IMG/VR virus record: IMGVR_UViG_3300032053_000647 | Span: 1-20,890 of that record | Origin: a virus | Strand: one strand, 5' to 3' | DNA: 20,890 nucleotides | Shown here: positions 1 through 7,613 of the stretch, piece after piece | How the letters are laid out: each line of letters opens with the position of its first letter | Position numbering within the stretch: the first letter of the stretch is position 1 | Program-made: the position numbers and the translations under genes | The notes under the pieces: generated by a model | Database searches by the model: none | Seen by the model: the letters and a program-made list of their open reading frames with translations, nothing else | Told to the model about the DNA's origin: nothing

Positions 1-678
1 AATGCCGTGTCTGTAGAAGCCAATATCAAAATCCACTCAAAGATTACATCGTACCGCAATACTCTTACAAAGCTAGATGTTGAGTATCAGAAACAACACA
101 GGTCTCTCATGGAAGTTTCTGGTAAGAGACAGTTGTACGAATCGGATATTGTAAAGCTCACAGATACCATCGACCTAGTACAAGATATGGAAAATAAATT
201 CGATTCATATCAAAATTACCTCGAATCTGTTGGGCGAAATGGTATTCCATATCAAGTCATTTGTAATCTTATAATAGAAATTGAGAAGGAAGTAAATGCT
301 ATCTTAAGTCCAGTGGTAGATTTTACTATTCAGTTCGAGACAGATGGTAAGAATATAACCCCAAATATAATGTATGAGCATGGAAAATATCCTATCGAAT
401 TATCATCTGGTTATGAAAGATTTGTATCTTCCATAGCTATACGAGTTGGTTTAACGGAGGTCTCAAATCTTCCAAGATGTAATTTTTTAGCAATCGATGA
501 AGGATGGTCCACGTTAGATGCGGAAAACCTTGCAGCGATACCGACATTATTTACGATACTGAAAAATTATTATGATTTTGTTATTATTGTGTCGCATAAC
601 GAGGCATTGCGCGATGCAGTAGATAAACAAATAGAAATTACTCGTTGTGATGGGTTTGCTAAAGTTATTCATGAATGA
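1..678 (+). CDS. Recombination endonuclease subunit, gp46/SbcC/Rad50-like ATPase (C-terminal part)
   Basis: The reading frame is open from the first base of the window, so the true start lies upstream and only the last ~225 residues are visible. The start of this piece looks like the end of a coiled coil. It is followed by the C-terminal ABC lobe of a Rad50/SbcC-type ATPase: an ABC signature (ELSSGYERF), a Walker B and D-loop (FLAIDEGWSTLDAENL) and an H-loop (IIVSHNE). In T4 the gp46 ATPase partners the gp47 nuclease to resect DNA ends for recombination-dependent replication; that role is inferred from the family. The signature is LSSGYE rather than the common LSGGE, which is tolerated in phage members. 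A bacterial SbcC is possible, but the neighbours favour a phage gp46. The frame ends with TGA. Confidence 0.85.
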   Translation, partial: NAVSVEANIKIHSKITSYRNTLTKLDVEYQKQHRSLMEVSGKRQLYESDIVKLTDTIDLVQDMENKFDSYQNYLESVGRNGIPYQVICNLIIEIEKEVNAILSPVVDFTIQFETDGKNITPNIMYEHGKYPIELSSGYERFVSSIAIRVGLTEVSNLPRCNFLAIDEGWSTLDAENLAAIPTLFTILKNYYDFVIIVSHNEALRDAVDKQIEITRCDGFAKVIHE

Positions 679-713
679 ATGAAAATAATCAGTGTTTTTT
701 GGTAAGTGGTTTA

Positions 714-721
714 TATTTATA
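714..721 (+). promoter_or_regulatory. TATTTATA motif copy 1
   Basis: TATTTATA in the gap after the gp46-like gene, 13 bases before the ATG at 735 and touching the Shine-Dalgarno sequence AAGGAG (721-726). One of six gap or leader copies in the window. It may be a phage promoter -10 element; no transcript evidence is available. Confidence 0.4.
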
Positions 722-734
722 AGGAGACCCAGTT

Positions 735-1809
735 ATGGGAAGAAAACGAAAATATTTCACAGATGAACAACAACGAGAAGCAAAGCGAAGAGAAAACCAA
801 CGATATTATTCTCGAAACAAAGACCGCATTAACCGAGAGCGGATGCGAAAATATTATGCCAATGTGGACAAAAAGATGTCCTAAATGTAATTGTGTACAA
901 GTATATGCGACCAAACGCATTCTTATAGTAGCAACACAGAAAAATAAAGTGTGTCAAAAATGTCGCCCAAGAAAAGAAAAAACTCTAATTGTTCCGCCCG
1001 ATGGATGGACTCGCCAATGTGATTGTGGACGAATACTTCATTATAATAGTAAAGGAAGTTTGACTTTTGCCATTAAGCAAAAAGGAAAATGTAATGCCTG
1101 TTCTCACATCGGCAAAAAAGGAATGAGAGTAACTTGGTCTGAATTTAGAAGGAATTGTCCACTATGTAATAAAGAAATATTTTACTCTACGAATAGATCT
1201 CTTCAACGAGCAATTCGGCGAAATTTAAATTGTTTATCGTGTCTTCAAATGGGAGAAAATAACGCGATGTACGGAAAAATTCTTGCCCCAGAAGTAATAA
1301 AAAGATTAAGGTCTATGAACGTCGGACGACACCCAACAGAAGAGACGAGGAAAAAGATGTCTTTAAATTGTGCTAGACGAGGAGTTCATAAATATGGAAA
1401 AGACGCTAATTTTTATGGAAGACGACATTCCGATGAAACGAAACGAAAAATGAGAATTGTTGCTTGTAAAAGGATAATGAAGTTGAGATTGCAAAGAAAT
1501 AAAAACGGATGGATAAACAATGTAGGTAAAAATGAAAATAATTATTTTACTAAAATGGAAAAAGAACGCGGATGGAATGGGATATATTATGGAAAGTCGG
1601 GAAAACAATATTTTTTAGAACACCTTGGATATTGGGTTGATTATTACGAACCAAATCTAAACATTGTAGTAGAGTATGATGAGCCAAGGCATTATAGGTA
1701 TGGTATTCTGACAGAACGAGATATGAATAGAATGAAAGAGATAAAATCTCATCTTAGGTGCCAGTTTTGGAGATATGATGAGTATAAAAAGTGTCTTGTA
1801 AAATTTTGA
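735..1809 (+). pseudogene. Zinc-ribbon/NUMOD3/Vsr-like homing endonuclease gene, broken by a one-base frameshift
   Basis: The likely start is ATG 735, 8 bases after AAGGAG (721-726). This frame encodes a basic peptide (MGRKRKYFTDEQQREAKRR...) and stops at 884. From about 868 the +1 frame continues open to 1809. Removing one A from the five-A run at 870-874 joins them into ~357 residues. The joined protein has three zinc-ribbon-like repeats (CPKC...CQKC, CDC...CNAC, CPLC...CLSC). Next come NUMOD3-type DNA-binding motifs (GENNAMYGK, HPTEETRKKMS, DANFYGRRHSDETKRKM). The C-terminal nuclease-like domain contains VVEYDEPRHYR and a late FWRYDEY, resembling the Vsr/EDxHD phage homing endonucleases. 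The frame also opens upstream at a GTG (706), but those residues look like a shadow of the basic peptide. It could be a true pseudogene, a sequencing error in the A run, or recoding by a +1 shift. Confidence 0.75.
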
Positions 1810-1817
1810 ATGTGAGA

Positions 1818-1846
1818 TTGACAATGTGTTTTGTGTGTGGTATAGT
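1818..1846 (+). promoter_or_regulatory. Sigma70-type promoter of the restriction-modification operon
   Basis: TTGACA (1818-1823), a spacer of exactly 17 bases, and TATAGT (1841-1846). This is a near-consensus bacterial housekeeping promoter just after the homing endonuclease stop codon. Transcription would begin near 1853 and read the endonuclease gene at 1895. It implies expression by host polymerase, independent of phage late signals. Confidence 0.8.
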
Positions 1847-1864
1847 ATGAGAAGTTGAAATTAG

Positions 1865-1889
1865 TTAAACAAAATTGATTAAACAAAAT
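1865..1889 (+). repeat. Two direct copies of TTAAACAAAAT in the leader of the endonuclease gene
   Basis: TTAAACAAAAT occurs at 1865-1875 and again at 1879-1889, a 14-base period, between the promoter and the ATG at 1895. There is no Shine-Dalgarno sequence in this leader. The repeat may bind a regulator or simply be an unstructured AT-rich ribosome-loading region; the sequence alone does not decide. Confidence 0.5.
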
Positions 1890-1894
1890 AAATT

Positions 1895-2680
1895 ATGGCA
1901 AATTCAGCACAATTAAGAGCAAACACAAACCAACACGGACTTAAAAACCGCATTTCTAAACACAAAGAAAAATTGCTTGCGTTGTCTATGCGTAATGCGG
2001 TGAAACAAATCGTTTCATTATATCCTAACATTCAATTCAAACTTTTGCTTAATTCGGGAAACAACCGATGGGATTATCCAAGTTTTCCTAATCTTATCGT
2101 TGAGTGGAGTAAGGAAAGTAAACTATCTAATGTTATGTTGGTTGAAAAATTGAAACGAATGTATCCCGATGAAATTTCTAAATTCGCATCTGTAGTAGAA
2201 AATGGATATATTAATCCAGATGGAAGCGTTTTAATGGCTATGTTTAATGATGAGTGGAAAATTATAATTGCCAGTGAACATAAGCGGCAGGGAACGAATG
2301 ATCAGCGTATAGACGAGGGTAAGAAAGAACAAGCAATGGGAAATGCGGTTGAAAGAGCAGGAAAAAATTTGGCTTTCATTCGTAGTTATACACACGACGA
2401 GAATATTACTCCATATGTCTTGTTTGCGGAAGGATGTGATTTTCACGAAGGAAGTAGCATTCGAGGACGTATATTTGCTATGAATGATGGTAGTTCGTTC
2501 AACCAAATCAATCTCTTTACAATGGCGAACGGCAAACTGCGTCCGGTTTCTTTTTTCGTGAGAGAAAAATCTTGGACGGAGATGGAAATGAGAACAGTAT
2601 TGGATGAAGTTATTGTCAAGTCGTTAGCATACTATGTTCAAAAATATGGTAATCAATCTACTGCATCCATTATAGTATGA
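1895..2680 (+). CDS. EcoRI-family type II restriction endonuclease
   Basis: A 261-residue protein close in length to EcoRI (277). It matches EcoRI across the catalytic core: PDGS (Asp109, like EcoRI Asp91), then EWKIIIASEHKRQG giving the E-x-K pair Glu128/Lys130 (EcoRI Glu111/Lys113, in AEAKHQG). Next is MGNAVERAGKN (EcoRI AGNAIERSHKN, whose Glu-Arg contacts the GAA half-site) and PYVLFAEGCDF (EcoRI PYVLFLEGSNF). The C-terminal helix also resembles EcoRI. It should therefore cut DNA as a Mg-dependent homodimer, probably at a site with an AATT-like core; the exact specificity is inference. It has its own sigma70 promoter and overlaps the downstream methylase gene by ATGA, the same R-then-M order as EcoRI. 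No broken motif was seen, so it appears intact. Confidence 0.85.
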   Translation: MANSAQLRANTNQHGLKNRISKHKEKLLALSMRNAVKQIVSLYPNIQFKLLLNSGNNRWDYPSFPNLIVEWSKESKLSNVMLVEKLKRMYPDEISKFASVVENGYINPDGSVLMAMFNDEWKIIIASEHKRQGTNDQRIDEGKKEQAMGNAVERAGKNLAFIRSYTHDENITPYVLFAEGCDFHEGSSIRGRIFAMNDGSSFNQINLFTMANGKLRPVSFFVREKSWTEMEMRTVLDEVIVKSLAYYVQKYGNQSTASIIV

Positions 2681-3936
2681 CTCCATTTGATCAAATTGAT
2701 AGATGGGGGGATAGATCAATAGATCTTAAATCTCCCTATCTTACTACTCATCTAATTACTTATTTGGGAAATAAGCGTTCTTTACTACCATTATTGAAAG
2801 ATGGGTTTGATAAAGTTCGTGGAGAATTACACAATCCCAAGATGGTATGTTTGGATGGATTTTCTGGAAGTGGCTGCGTTTCGAGATTACTAAAGAATTA
2901 TGCATCTGTATTACATTCCAATGATTTGGAACCTTATACAGAAACTATTAATAAGTGTTATTTGACATACATCAGTGATGTAAATATGACAGAAATACGC
3001 AAACAAATAGAATTGTTAAATCAACACAAATTATGCAAAAGTCGAGGTATAATAGAATCGTTATATTCACCCAAAGATGACACCAACATTCAAAACGGGG
3101 AGCGGGTTTTTTATACAAATCAGAATGCCAAAATTATAGATGATGCTCGTCAACGCATTGAGAAACTTCCGACTAAACTTCAACCTTTTTGTTTGGCTCC
3201 CCTTTTGGTTAAAGCTAGCATACATGTTAATACATCGGGGGTGTTTAAGGGGTTTCATAAGAATCGAATGGGTATAGGTCAATTTGGAGGAGAATCTAAA
3301 GTAGCTTTACAACGGATTTGCCAAGAAATTGTTCTGGAAGTACCGATATTATCGGATGTAAATTGTGAAGTAAATGTTCATAGAAAAGACATCAATAAAC
3401 TGGTAAAAGATTTGCCAGATGTTGATTTGGCTTATTATGATCCTCCATACAATCAACATCCTTATGGTTCTAATTATTTTATGTTAAATGTCATTAATAG
3501 TTATGAAAAACCAGAAGAAATTAGCAGTGTTAGTGGTATTCCAAAATCTTGGAATAAATCTGACTACAATAAGCGTGTAATAGCAGAACAAGCAATGGAA
3601 AATCTTATCGATGAAACGCCCGCCAAATTCATATTAATTTCATATAATAACGAAGGTATTATTCCATTATCCAATTTTGCATCTCTTTTGAAAAAATTCG
3701 GCAGTGTAGAACTCATGACGCAAGAATATAATACCTATCGCGGTTCTCGTAATCTCCGGGATAGGTCCATAAAAACACAGGAGTTTTTATGGATATTAAA
3801 AAAAGGAAAATCTCAAAAATATAATAAAGAATTACAACGAAAATTAGATGAGATACTTAATAAAGATAATGAAGAAAAAGGATTTTCTTTAATGGATAGT
3901 GTTCTCGTCGATGATGGAGAGACATTTGGCGACTAA
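2677..3936 (+). CDS. D12-class DNA adenine-N6 methyltransferase (cognate methylase)
   Basis: A 419-residue protein with the SAM-dependent adenine methylase motifs in D12-class order: motif X ITYLGNKRSLL (residues 28-37), motif I LDGFSGSGCVS (59-69) followed by the acidic SNDLEPY, and motif IV YYDPPYNQHPYGSNYF (254-268) with the catalytic DPPY. Such enzymes methylate adenine N6 and would protect host and phage DNA from the partner endonuclease. Its start codon overlaps the endonuclease stop (ATGA, 2677-2680), suggesting translational coupling. M.EcoRI is a different, NPPF-type enzyme, so this pair is not a simple EcoRI cassette but a different R/M combination. The residues after about 385 are a charged tail. 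An intrinsic terminator follows at 3967. Confidence 0.88.
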   Translation: MTPFDQIDRWGDRSIDLKSPYLTTHLITYLGNKRSLLPLLKDGFDKVRGELHNPKMVCLDGFSGSGCVSRLLKNYASVLHSNDLEPYTETINKCYLTYISDVNMTEIRKQIELLNQHKLCKSRGIIESLYSPKDDTNIQNGERVFYTNQNAKIIDDARQRIEKLPTKLQPFCLAPLLVKASIHVNTSGVFKGFHKNRMGIGQFGGESKVALQRICQEIVLEVPILSDVNCEVNVHRKDINKLVKDLPDVDLAYYDPPYNQHPYGSNYFMLNVINSYEKPEEISSVSGIPKSWNKSDYNKRVIAEQAMENLIDETPAKFILISYNNEGIIPLSNFASLLKKFGSVELMTQEYNTYRGSRNLRDRSIKTQEFLWILKKGKSQKYNKELQRKLDEILNKDNEEKGFSLMDSVLVDDGETFGD

Positions 3937-3966
3937 TTTGTAAACATATTATCAATAGATTAGGAG

Positions 3967-3994
3967 TGGCAGGGAAGATTTTCCTGCCATTTTT
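3967..3994 (+). terminator. Rho-independent terminator after the restriction-modification operon
   Basis: A 10-bp stem, TGGCAGGGAA (3967-3976) pairing with TTTCCTGCCA (3980-3989) with one G-T pair and the loop GAT, followed by TTTTT (3990-3994). It sits 30 bases after the methylase stop and closes the operon cleanly. Confidence 0.88.
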
Positions 3995-4032
3995 ATGTAC
4001 ATGTAAACTTCCAACAAACCAATATGTATTAT

Positions 4033-4129
4033 GTCAAAATACACACGACCCTAAAGGGTCGGTGCTTGTAAGACCCCGACACTTGCCAAGGATTTATATA
4101 CATTTGGCGTATTGACTGACGCCTGCCCG
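4033..4129 (-). ncRNA. Predicted omega-RNA (reRNA) scaffold, 97-bp repeat copy A
   Basis: In IS200/IS605 elements the guide RNA of TnpB overlaps the 3' end of tnpB and the right end, and the guide is read from the DNA just outside that end. This stretch holds the last 25 codons and stop of tnpB plus 18 bases beyond, with the right-end hairpin at 4046-4061. It is repeated with one mismatch (C4077 versus T11676) at 11632-11728. On the minus strand the guide would be copied from about 4032 downward, starting ATAATACATATTGG. The RNA itself is inferred from family knowledge. Confidence 0.5.
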
Positions 4130-5193
4130 TAAGTCAGGTTTGTGGTCTGTGATACGGGAAGTTTGGATACTTTAGCAATGTTTATGCTTGCGTTTATATC
4201 CGCATCATATACTAATCCATTTGGAGAGTAAAACCTACAACCTCGCCTTTCACCTTCAATCTTACCGCTTACGCAGTCAGTTTGAGAAGTGTATTGCGGG
4301 CAAACTAACAGCACCATTTTTCCTTGGTTCTGTGCCTTATAGGTTATTACTCTACGGAGTTCGTATAATGGAACTTGCGATATACTATGCTTATTCTGGT
4401 ATGGATTTTTCTTTCGTTTGATGGACTTGAGGTTCTCTAAACAAATCGTATCTGCCTCGGTCTTGAGAATGAGATTGGCAATCAGATGGGTCTGATTTTT
4501 GTTTTGATTGCGTTCCTTACGCTTCAAGGAGAAGCGAAGTTTGTGTCGGGCAGATTTGGTTCCCTTGGACTTGAGTTGGTCTTTTTGGTGTCTCAATCTG
4601 CGTTTTCGTTCATTGAAACTTTTGTCTATAATCAGTCGTCCATCACTTGTGGCTGCTGACCTACGGATGCCTAAATCCACTCCCAATGCTAATCTTTGTT
4701 TGAGTTGTGGTTGCTTATTCTCAAAGGACAGGCAGATATACACGTTGCCATCATTCTCATAGATAAGTGGGTCTTGGTATGGATACTTCTCAATCAGTTC
4801 CTTGAGGCGGGGATAGACCACGAAGTTATAGGTCTGTCTCTTGCCTGTGGTAGTGATACGAATGGAAAACTTATCGGGTATAGAATACAACCTCTTATCA
4901 AGTCGCATTGAGAGATTGGTCTTCACAATGGGTTTAGTAATCTTATGCCTATTGGATTTGATTGACCTGTATCCAGCAAGAACTTCTTGTTCTGCTTTGA
5001 TTACGACTTGAGATGGGATTTCGGGGTTTGACTTGCGGACGTTCTTATAGACCTTGGAATGGAGGATTACGAGAGATTTGGTCTTCTCGGGGAACTGCTC
5101 CTTGGAGGCGATATTATACACCAACTGCTCCATTTGGAGTAGTTTCTTCAACTCATCGGTGTCTCCGAGTAGTTTGGTGTTATACGTAATCAT
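4051..5193 (-). CDS. tnpB: TnpB-family RNA-guided endonuclease
   Basis: A 380-residue protein of typical TnpB length. A helical N-terminus is followed by a beta-rich wedge-like region, then the RuvC motifs: LALGVDLGIRRSAATSDG (Asp173), DTICLENLKSI (Glu253) and YDADINASINIAK (Asp332). The catalytic triad is intact. The zinc knuckle normally seen between RuvC-II and -III (CxxC...CxxC) is degenerate: in TSQTDCVSG...RRGCRFYSPNG only Cys307 aligns well, with Cys319 nearby. TnpB uses a right-end-derived RNA to cut DNA next to a short adjacent motif and promotes retention of its element. The stop codon TAG lies inside the right-end hairpin. A minus-strand promoter lies at 5202-5230. Its base composition appears somewhat GC-richer than the neighbours, consistent with transfer. 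Confidence 0.88.
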   Translation of the reverse strand: MITYNTKLLGDTDELKKLLQMEQLVYNIASKEQFPEKTKSLVILHSKVYKNVRKSNPEIPSQVVIKAEQEVLAGYRSIKSNRHKITKPIVKTNLSMRLDKRLYSIPDKFSIRITTTGKRQTYNFVVYPRLKELIEKYPYQDPLIYENDGNVYICLSFENKQPQLKQRLALGVDLGIRRSAATSDGRLIIDKSFNERKRRLRHQKDQLKSKGTKSARHKLRFSLKRKERNQNKNQTHLIANLILKTEADTICLENLKSIKRKKNPYQNKHSISQVPLYELRRVITYKAQNQGKMVLLVCPQYTSQTDCVSGKIEGERRGCRFYSPNGLVYDADINASINIAKVSKLPVSQTTNLTYGQASVNTPNVYKSLASVGVLQAPTL

Positions 5194-5195
5194 TC

Positions 5196-5263
5196 ACACA
5201 ATACATATCATACCAAATGGAAAAAGTCAATCTTTTTGTGAAATAGATGATATGTATTGGTGT
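5196..5263. repeat. Inverted repeat in the left end of the tnpB element
   Basis: ACACAATACATATCAT (5196-5211) is an inverted copy of ATGATATGTATTGGTGT (5247-5263), separated by 35 bases, with one extra base in the right arm. It lies directly upstream of the tnpB start and covers the -10 of its promoter. A related ATATGTATTATGTC occurs at 4022-4035, just across the right-end boundary. It may be a transposase or self-regulation site. Confidence 0.55.
5202..5230 (-). promoter_or_regulatory. Promoter of tnpB
   Basis: Read on the minus strand: TTGACT (5230-5225), a 17-base spacer, TATGTA (5207-5202), with the tnpB ATG at 5193. The -10 is poor in its last bases, and it overlaps one arm of the inverted repeat. 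The start codon is so close that a transcript would have almost no leader. Confidence 0.5.
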
Positions 5264-5308
5264 CGTTGCTCCTCCCCTACCCTAAAGGGATAGGGGTTTC
5301 CGCAACGA
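5263..5308. repeat. Left-end hairpin of the tnpB element
   Basis: The outer stem TCGTTGC (5263-5269) pairs with GCAACGA (5302-5308). The inner stem CCCCTA+CCC (5274-5282) pairs with GGG+TAGGGG (5287-5296) with one bulged A and loop TAAA. It shares ACCCTAAAGGG with the right-end hairpin, as expected for sub-terminal hairpins recognised by a single-strand transposase. Confidence 0.7.
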
Positions 5309-5330
5309 GAAAAAATATGAAGCGGATGAA

Positions 5331-5338
5331 TATTTATA
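5331..5338 (+). promoter_or_regulatory. TATTTATA motif copy 2
   Basis: TATTTATA only 6 bases before the ATG at 5345, with no Shine-Dalgarno sequence between. If it is a -10 element the message would be leaderless or nearly so. Confidence 0.4.
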
Positions 5339-5344
5339 GTACAT

Positions 5345-7609
5345 ATGGCATTACAACTTTTAAGTAGTCAGGGAAAACGCGGGGTAGATCTTCATCTATT
5401 GACGATGCCGGCGGACATAGAAGATACATCGTATCTTTCTACGTACTTCGATGTCGTCGAATTCAGTCCGATTTTCACGGCTGGTAAAAACTCCGTGGCA
5501 TTCAATGGAACTCCTCTTCTTTCCCCAAATTCTGAAATTCAGGTTCAATGTATTGACTCAAATGGGAATTCGCTTTATTTGGAGTATCCGAAAAGCAAAA
5601 CCCAATTTGTGGACGTTGCCAACTTTGTTGTTGCTATTCACGTTTATAATGAAATATATAATGGGGTGGGAAAACTGATTGTTGTTGGAACGTCGAAGAA
5701 GGGAGAAATCGTTCGGTGGACTGCAAACATTTCAATTGATAAGACACTTCAGAATATCTCAAAAACACGCTTCTATTCCACTCCCACGATGGAAGCTCGT
5801 TCTCTTCTTTATCCTGTCATTAGTAATGACATCGCTCTTCAACAAACGTATCTTATACGGTTCACCGGCAGTTTTTATGCCAATGCAATTATTCCTCCGA
5901 AAGATACAATACAGTCTTATATCAATCCAAAGAAAATTGATATAGATTACAGAATAACGTATAATGCTCCCAACCAATCTTTGATTAGTCCTCAGATTTA
6001 TCCTACTACCTCATTCAATACCCAGATGGAAGGTCAATCGATCCTTCTGACATCTAATATTATTCAGGAACCATTCTCATATAAAGAAAAATATACTAAT
6101 GTGTCGGCGTCATTTAAAATAAAGAAGGTTATTAATAGTAATACACTTCAGGTTTCCGACGCATTTTTCTACCAAAATGGTAAAGATCAGATAATAACTA
6201 ATATAAATCTTGGTCAATTTACATCTTCTTACAAGTGGATTTCTTACAATACAGCACCCGACATTTACAAAAAGTATGTTCCTCCGGGAGAAGATCCCAT
6301 TTATGTAAAGGATTCGTATGCCGAAATACTTTATAGAAATATAGGTACATTTTCAGGATTTATTGCTCGTCATAAACTCTATAGAAAAAGTTCACTATAT
6401 CCTGGTGATTTCCAATTACTAACTGATGAGCCGCTCGGAACTCGGGAGCTTCTGGTTGATCCGGTAACAGCCAATAAATCGTATAATTTGATTGGGTCAT
6501 TCTATAACTCGGTTCATATTGACAAATATTGGTTTACCAGCTCAACCGATTTTCAACTTTCTCATTCCGTTACTCCCCAAATAAATGCTATGAGAATAAA
6601 TACATTGGGGTCTTTTTCCAAAATGGATGGAACCAAATACATTATTGTCAAAACGGATTCAGTAGATACTATTCCAAATGACCATACATATTGGCCATAT
6701 GATGAGGATCAATTCAATGAACTTCAAGGATTGAAATATAATTCCAATTTTATTGATTTAAAATCTGGTTCACTATATGCATTATCAATGAACCTTTCCA
6801 TAGAAAAGGAAAATCTTGATACTTCGGCTAAACTTCAATTTTTCTTTACCAGTTCTATTTCAGACATAAAGAAAGAAAAGAATTACATTTCTCCATTTGG
6901 GTTAAAACTTGGAGAAATTGATGTAAACGAAGACACAACCACCAAACATTTCTCCAATAAGCAATACTTTTATTTTACTCCAAAGGAAGATTACTTTGGG
7001 ACTCTGGTAATTGTTCCATATCATTGCGGTGCCATATTTTCCGAAATATCTCTTGGAGTTTATGGAGACCATGGATTTTCGCCCGATAGTTTGACAACAA
7101 AAATACCATTTAAAGTTAATTGTCAGAACGAAGTGTGGCAACTAAAATCTGAATTGTACGACATCAATTCTATATTAGTATATTCTGACTTAAAAACGGT
7201 TCAGACGTTTGATGCCACAGGTGAAAGCTTATTTGTATTTATTGGGAATAGTAATATAGATCCATCCAATGTTTCTTTTATATCAGGAAGTCTTACAGTT
7301 TCGAAGAGCTTATTTCTTCCAAATCTCCCGGGATGTCCTCCATCCGATAAGCGTTTTATTGCCTGGGAACCACCAACTCATTATCCTCCAGAAGCTGGAG
7401 ATGGAGTATTGTGTTATACTAACTTAACTGCGGTTGAACTTTTACCGACCAATGACTTGGGTACGGTTACTACGAAGGATTATATCAATATTGTAACTAC
7501 TAATGACAACGAACAATCCATTGCTATACGTTACAGTGGAAATGGTGTAGATATAGCCGGGCGGCGTATTTATATAGATTCTTCGGGGGTAAAACACACA
7601 TATTCTTAA
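5345..7609 (+). CDS. Large probable virion structural protein, family not recognised
   Basis: A 754-residue protein starting at ATG 5345; no ribosome-binding site precedes it, only TATTTATA. It shows no signal peptide, no membrane segment and no catalytic motif that I recognise. The composition is rich in Ser, Thr, Asn, Tyr, Ile and Phe with many short alternating hydrophobic stretches, suggesting an all-beta extracellular or virion protein. Tail, baseplate, neck or fibre proteins of large phages look like this. Its place just before the terminase genes, a usual neighbourhood of neck and tail genes in T4-like phages, supports a structural role, but that is inference. The C-terminus (GNGVDIAGRRIYIDSSGVKH) looks like a compact beta domain. 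The gene appears complete, with no frameshift. Confidence 0.55.
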   Translation: MALQLLSSQGKRGVDLHLLTMPADIEDTSYLSTYFDVVEFSPIFTAGKNSVAFNGTPLLSPNSEIQVQCIDSNGNSLYLEYPKSKTQFVDVANFVVAIHVYNEIYNGVGKLIVVGTSKKGEIVRWTANISIDKTLQNISKTRFYSTPTMEARSLLYPVISNDIALQQTYLIRFTGSFYANAIIPPKDTIQSYINPKKIDIDYRITYNAPNQSLISPQIYPTTSFNTQMEGQSILLTSNIIQEPFSYKEKYTNVSASFKIKKVINSNTLQVSDAFFYQNGKDQIITNINLGQFTSSYKWISYNTAPDIYKKYVPPGEDPIYVKDSYAEILYRNIGTFSGFIARHKLYRKSSLYPGDFQLLTDEPLGTRELLVDPVTANKSYNLIGSFYNSVHIDKYWFTSSTDFQLSHSVTPQINAMRINTLGSFSKMDGTKYIIVKTDSVDTIPNDHTYWPYDEDQFNELQGLKYNSNFIDLKSGSLYALSMNLSIEKENLDTSAKLQFFFTSSISDIKKEKNYISPFGLKLGEIDVNEDTTTKHFSNKQYFYFTPKEDYFGTLVIVPYHCGAIFSEISLGVYGDHGFSPDSLTTKIPFKVNCQNEVWQLKSELYDINSILVYSDLKTVQTFDATGESLFVFIGNSNIDPSNVSFISGSLTVSKSLFLPNLPGCPPSDKRFIAWEPPTHYPPEAGDGVLCYTNLTAVELLPTNDLGTVTTKDYINIVTTNDNEQSIAIRYSGNGVDIAGRRIYIDSSGVKHTYS

Positions 7610-7613
7610 GATT

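Larger units (their letters stand above)
4033..5308 (-). mobile_element. IS200/IS605-type element carrying tnpB only
   Basis: A ~1.28-kb unit reading leftward, opposite to all neighbours. Its ends are a right-end hairpin (4046-4061, CGACCC/GGGTCG with loop TAAA) and a left-end hairpin (5263-5308); both contain ACCCTAAAGGG. There is no tnpA in the window, so mobility would depend on a transposase in trans. It sits between the terminator of the restriction-modification operon and the 5345 gene without breaking either. The right boundary at 4033 is set by the edge of identity with the 97-bp copy at 11632; the left-end outer boundary is approximate. Confidence 0.75.

Noticed and set aside
706-734. 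GTG start at 706 for the Vsr-like endonuclease
   Set aside because: Residues read from 706 in that frame look random, while the other frame from ATG 735 has a good Shine-Dalgarno sequence and a family-like basic peptide.
867-884. Programmed ribosomal frameshift in the endonuclease gene
   Set aside because: A +1 shift would be needed and there is no recognisable stimulatory element; a one-base change in an A run is simpler.
4188-4911. Plus-strand open frames across the tnpB gene
   Set aside because: They are antisense shadows of a clear TnpB protein.
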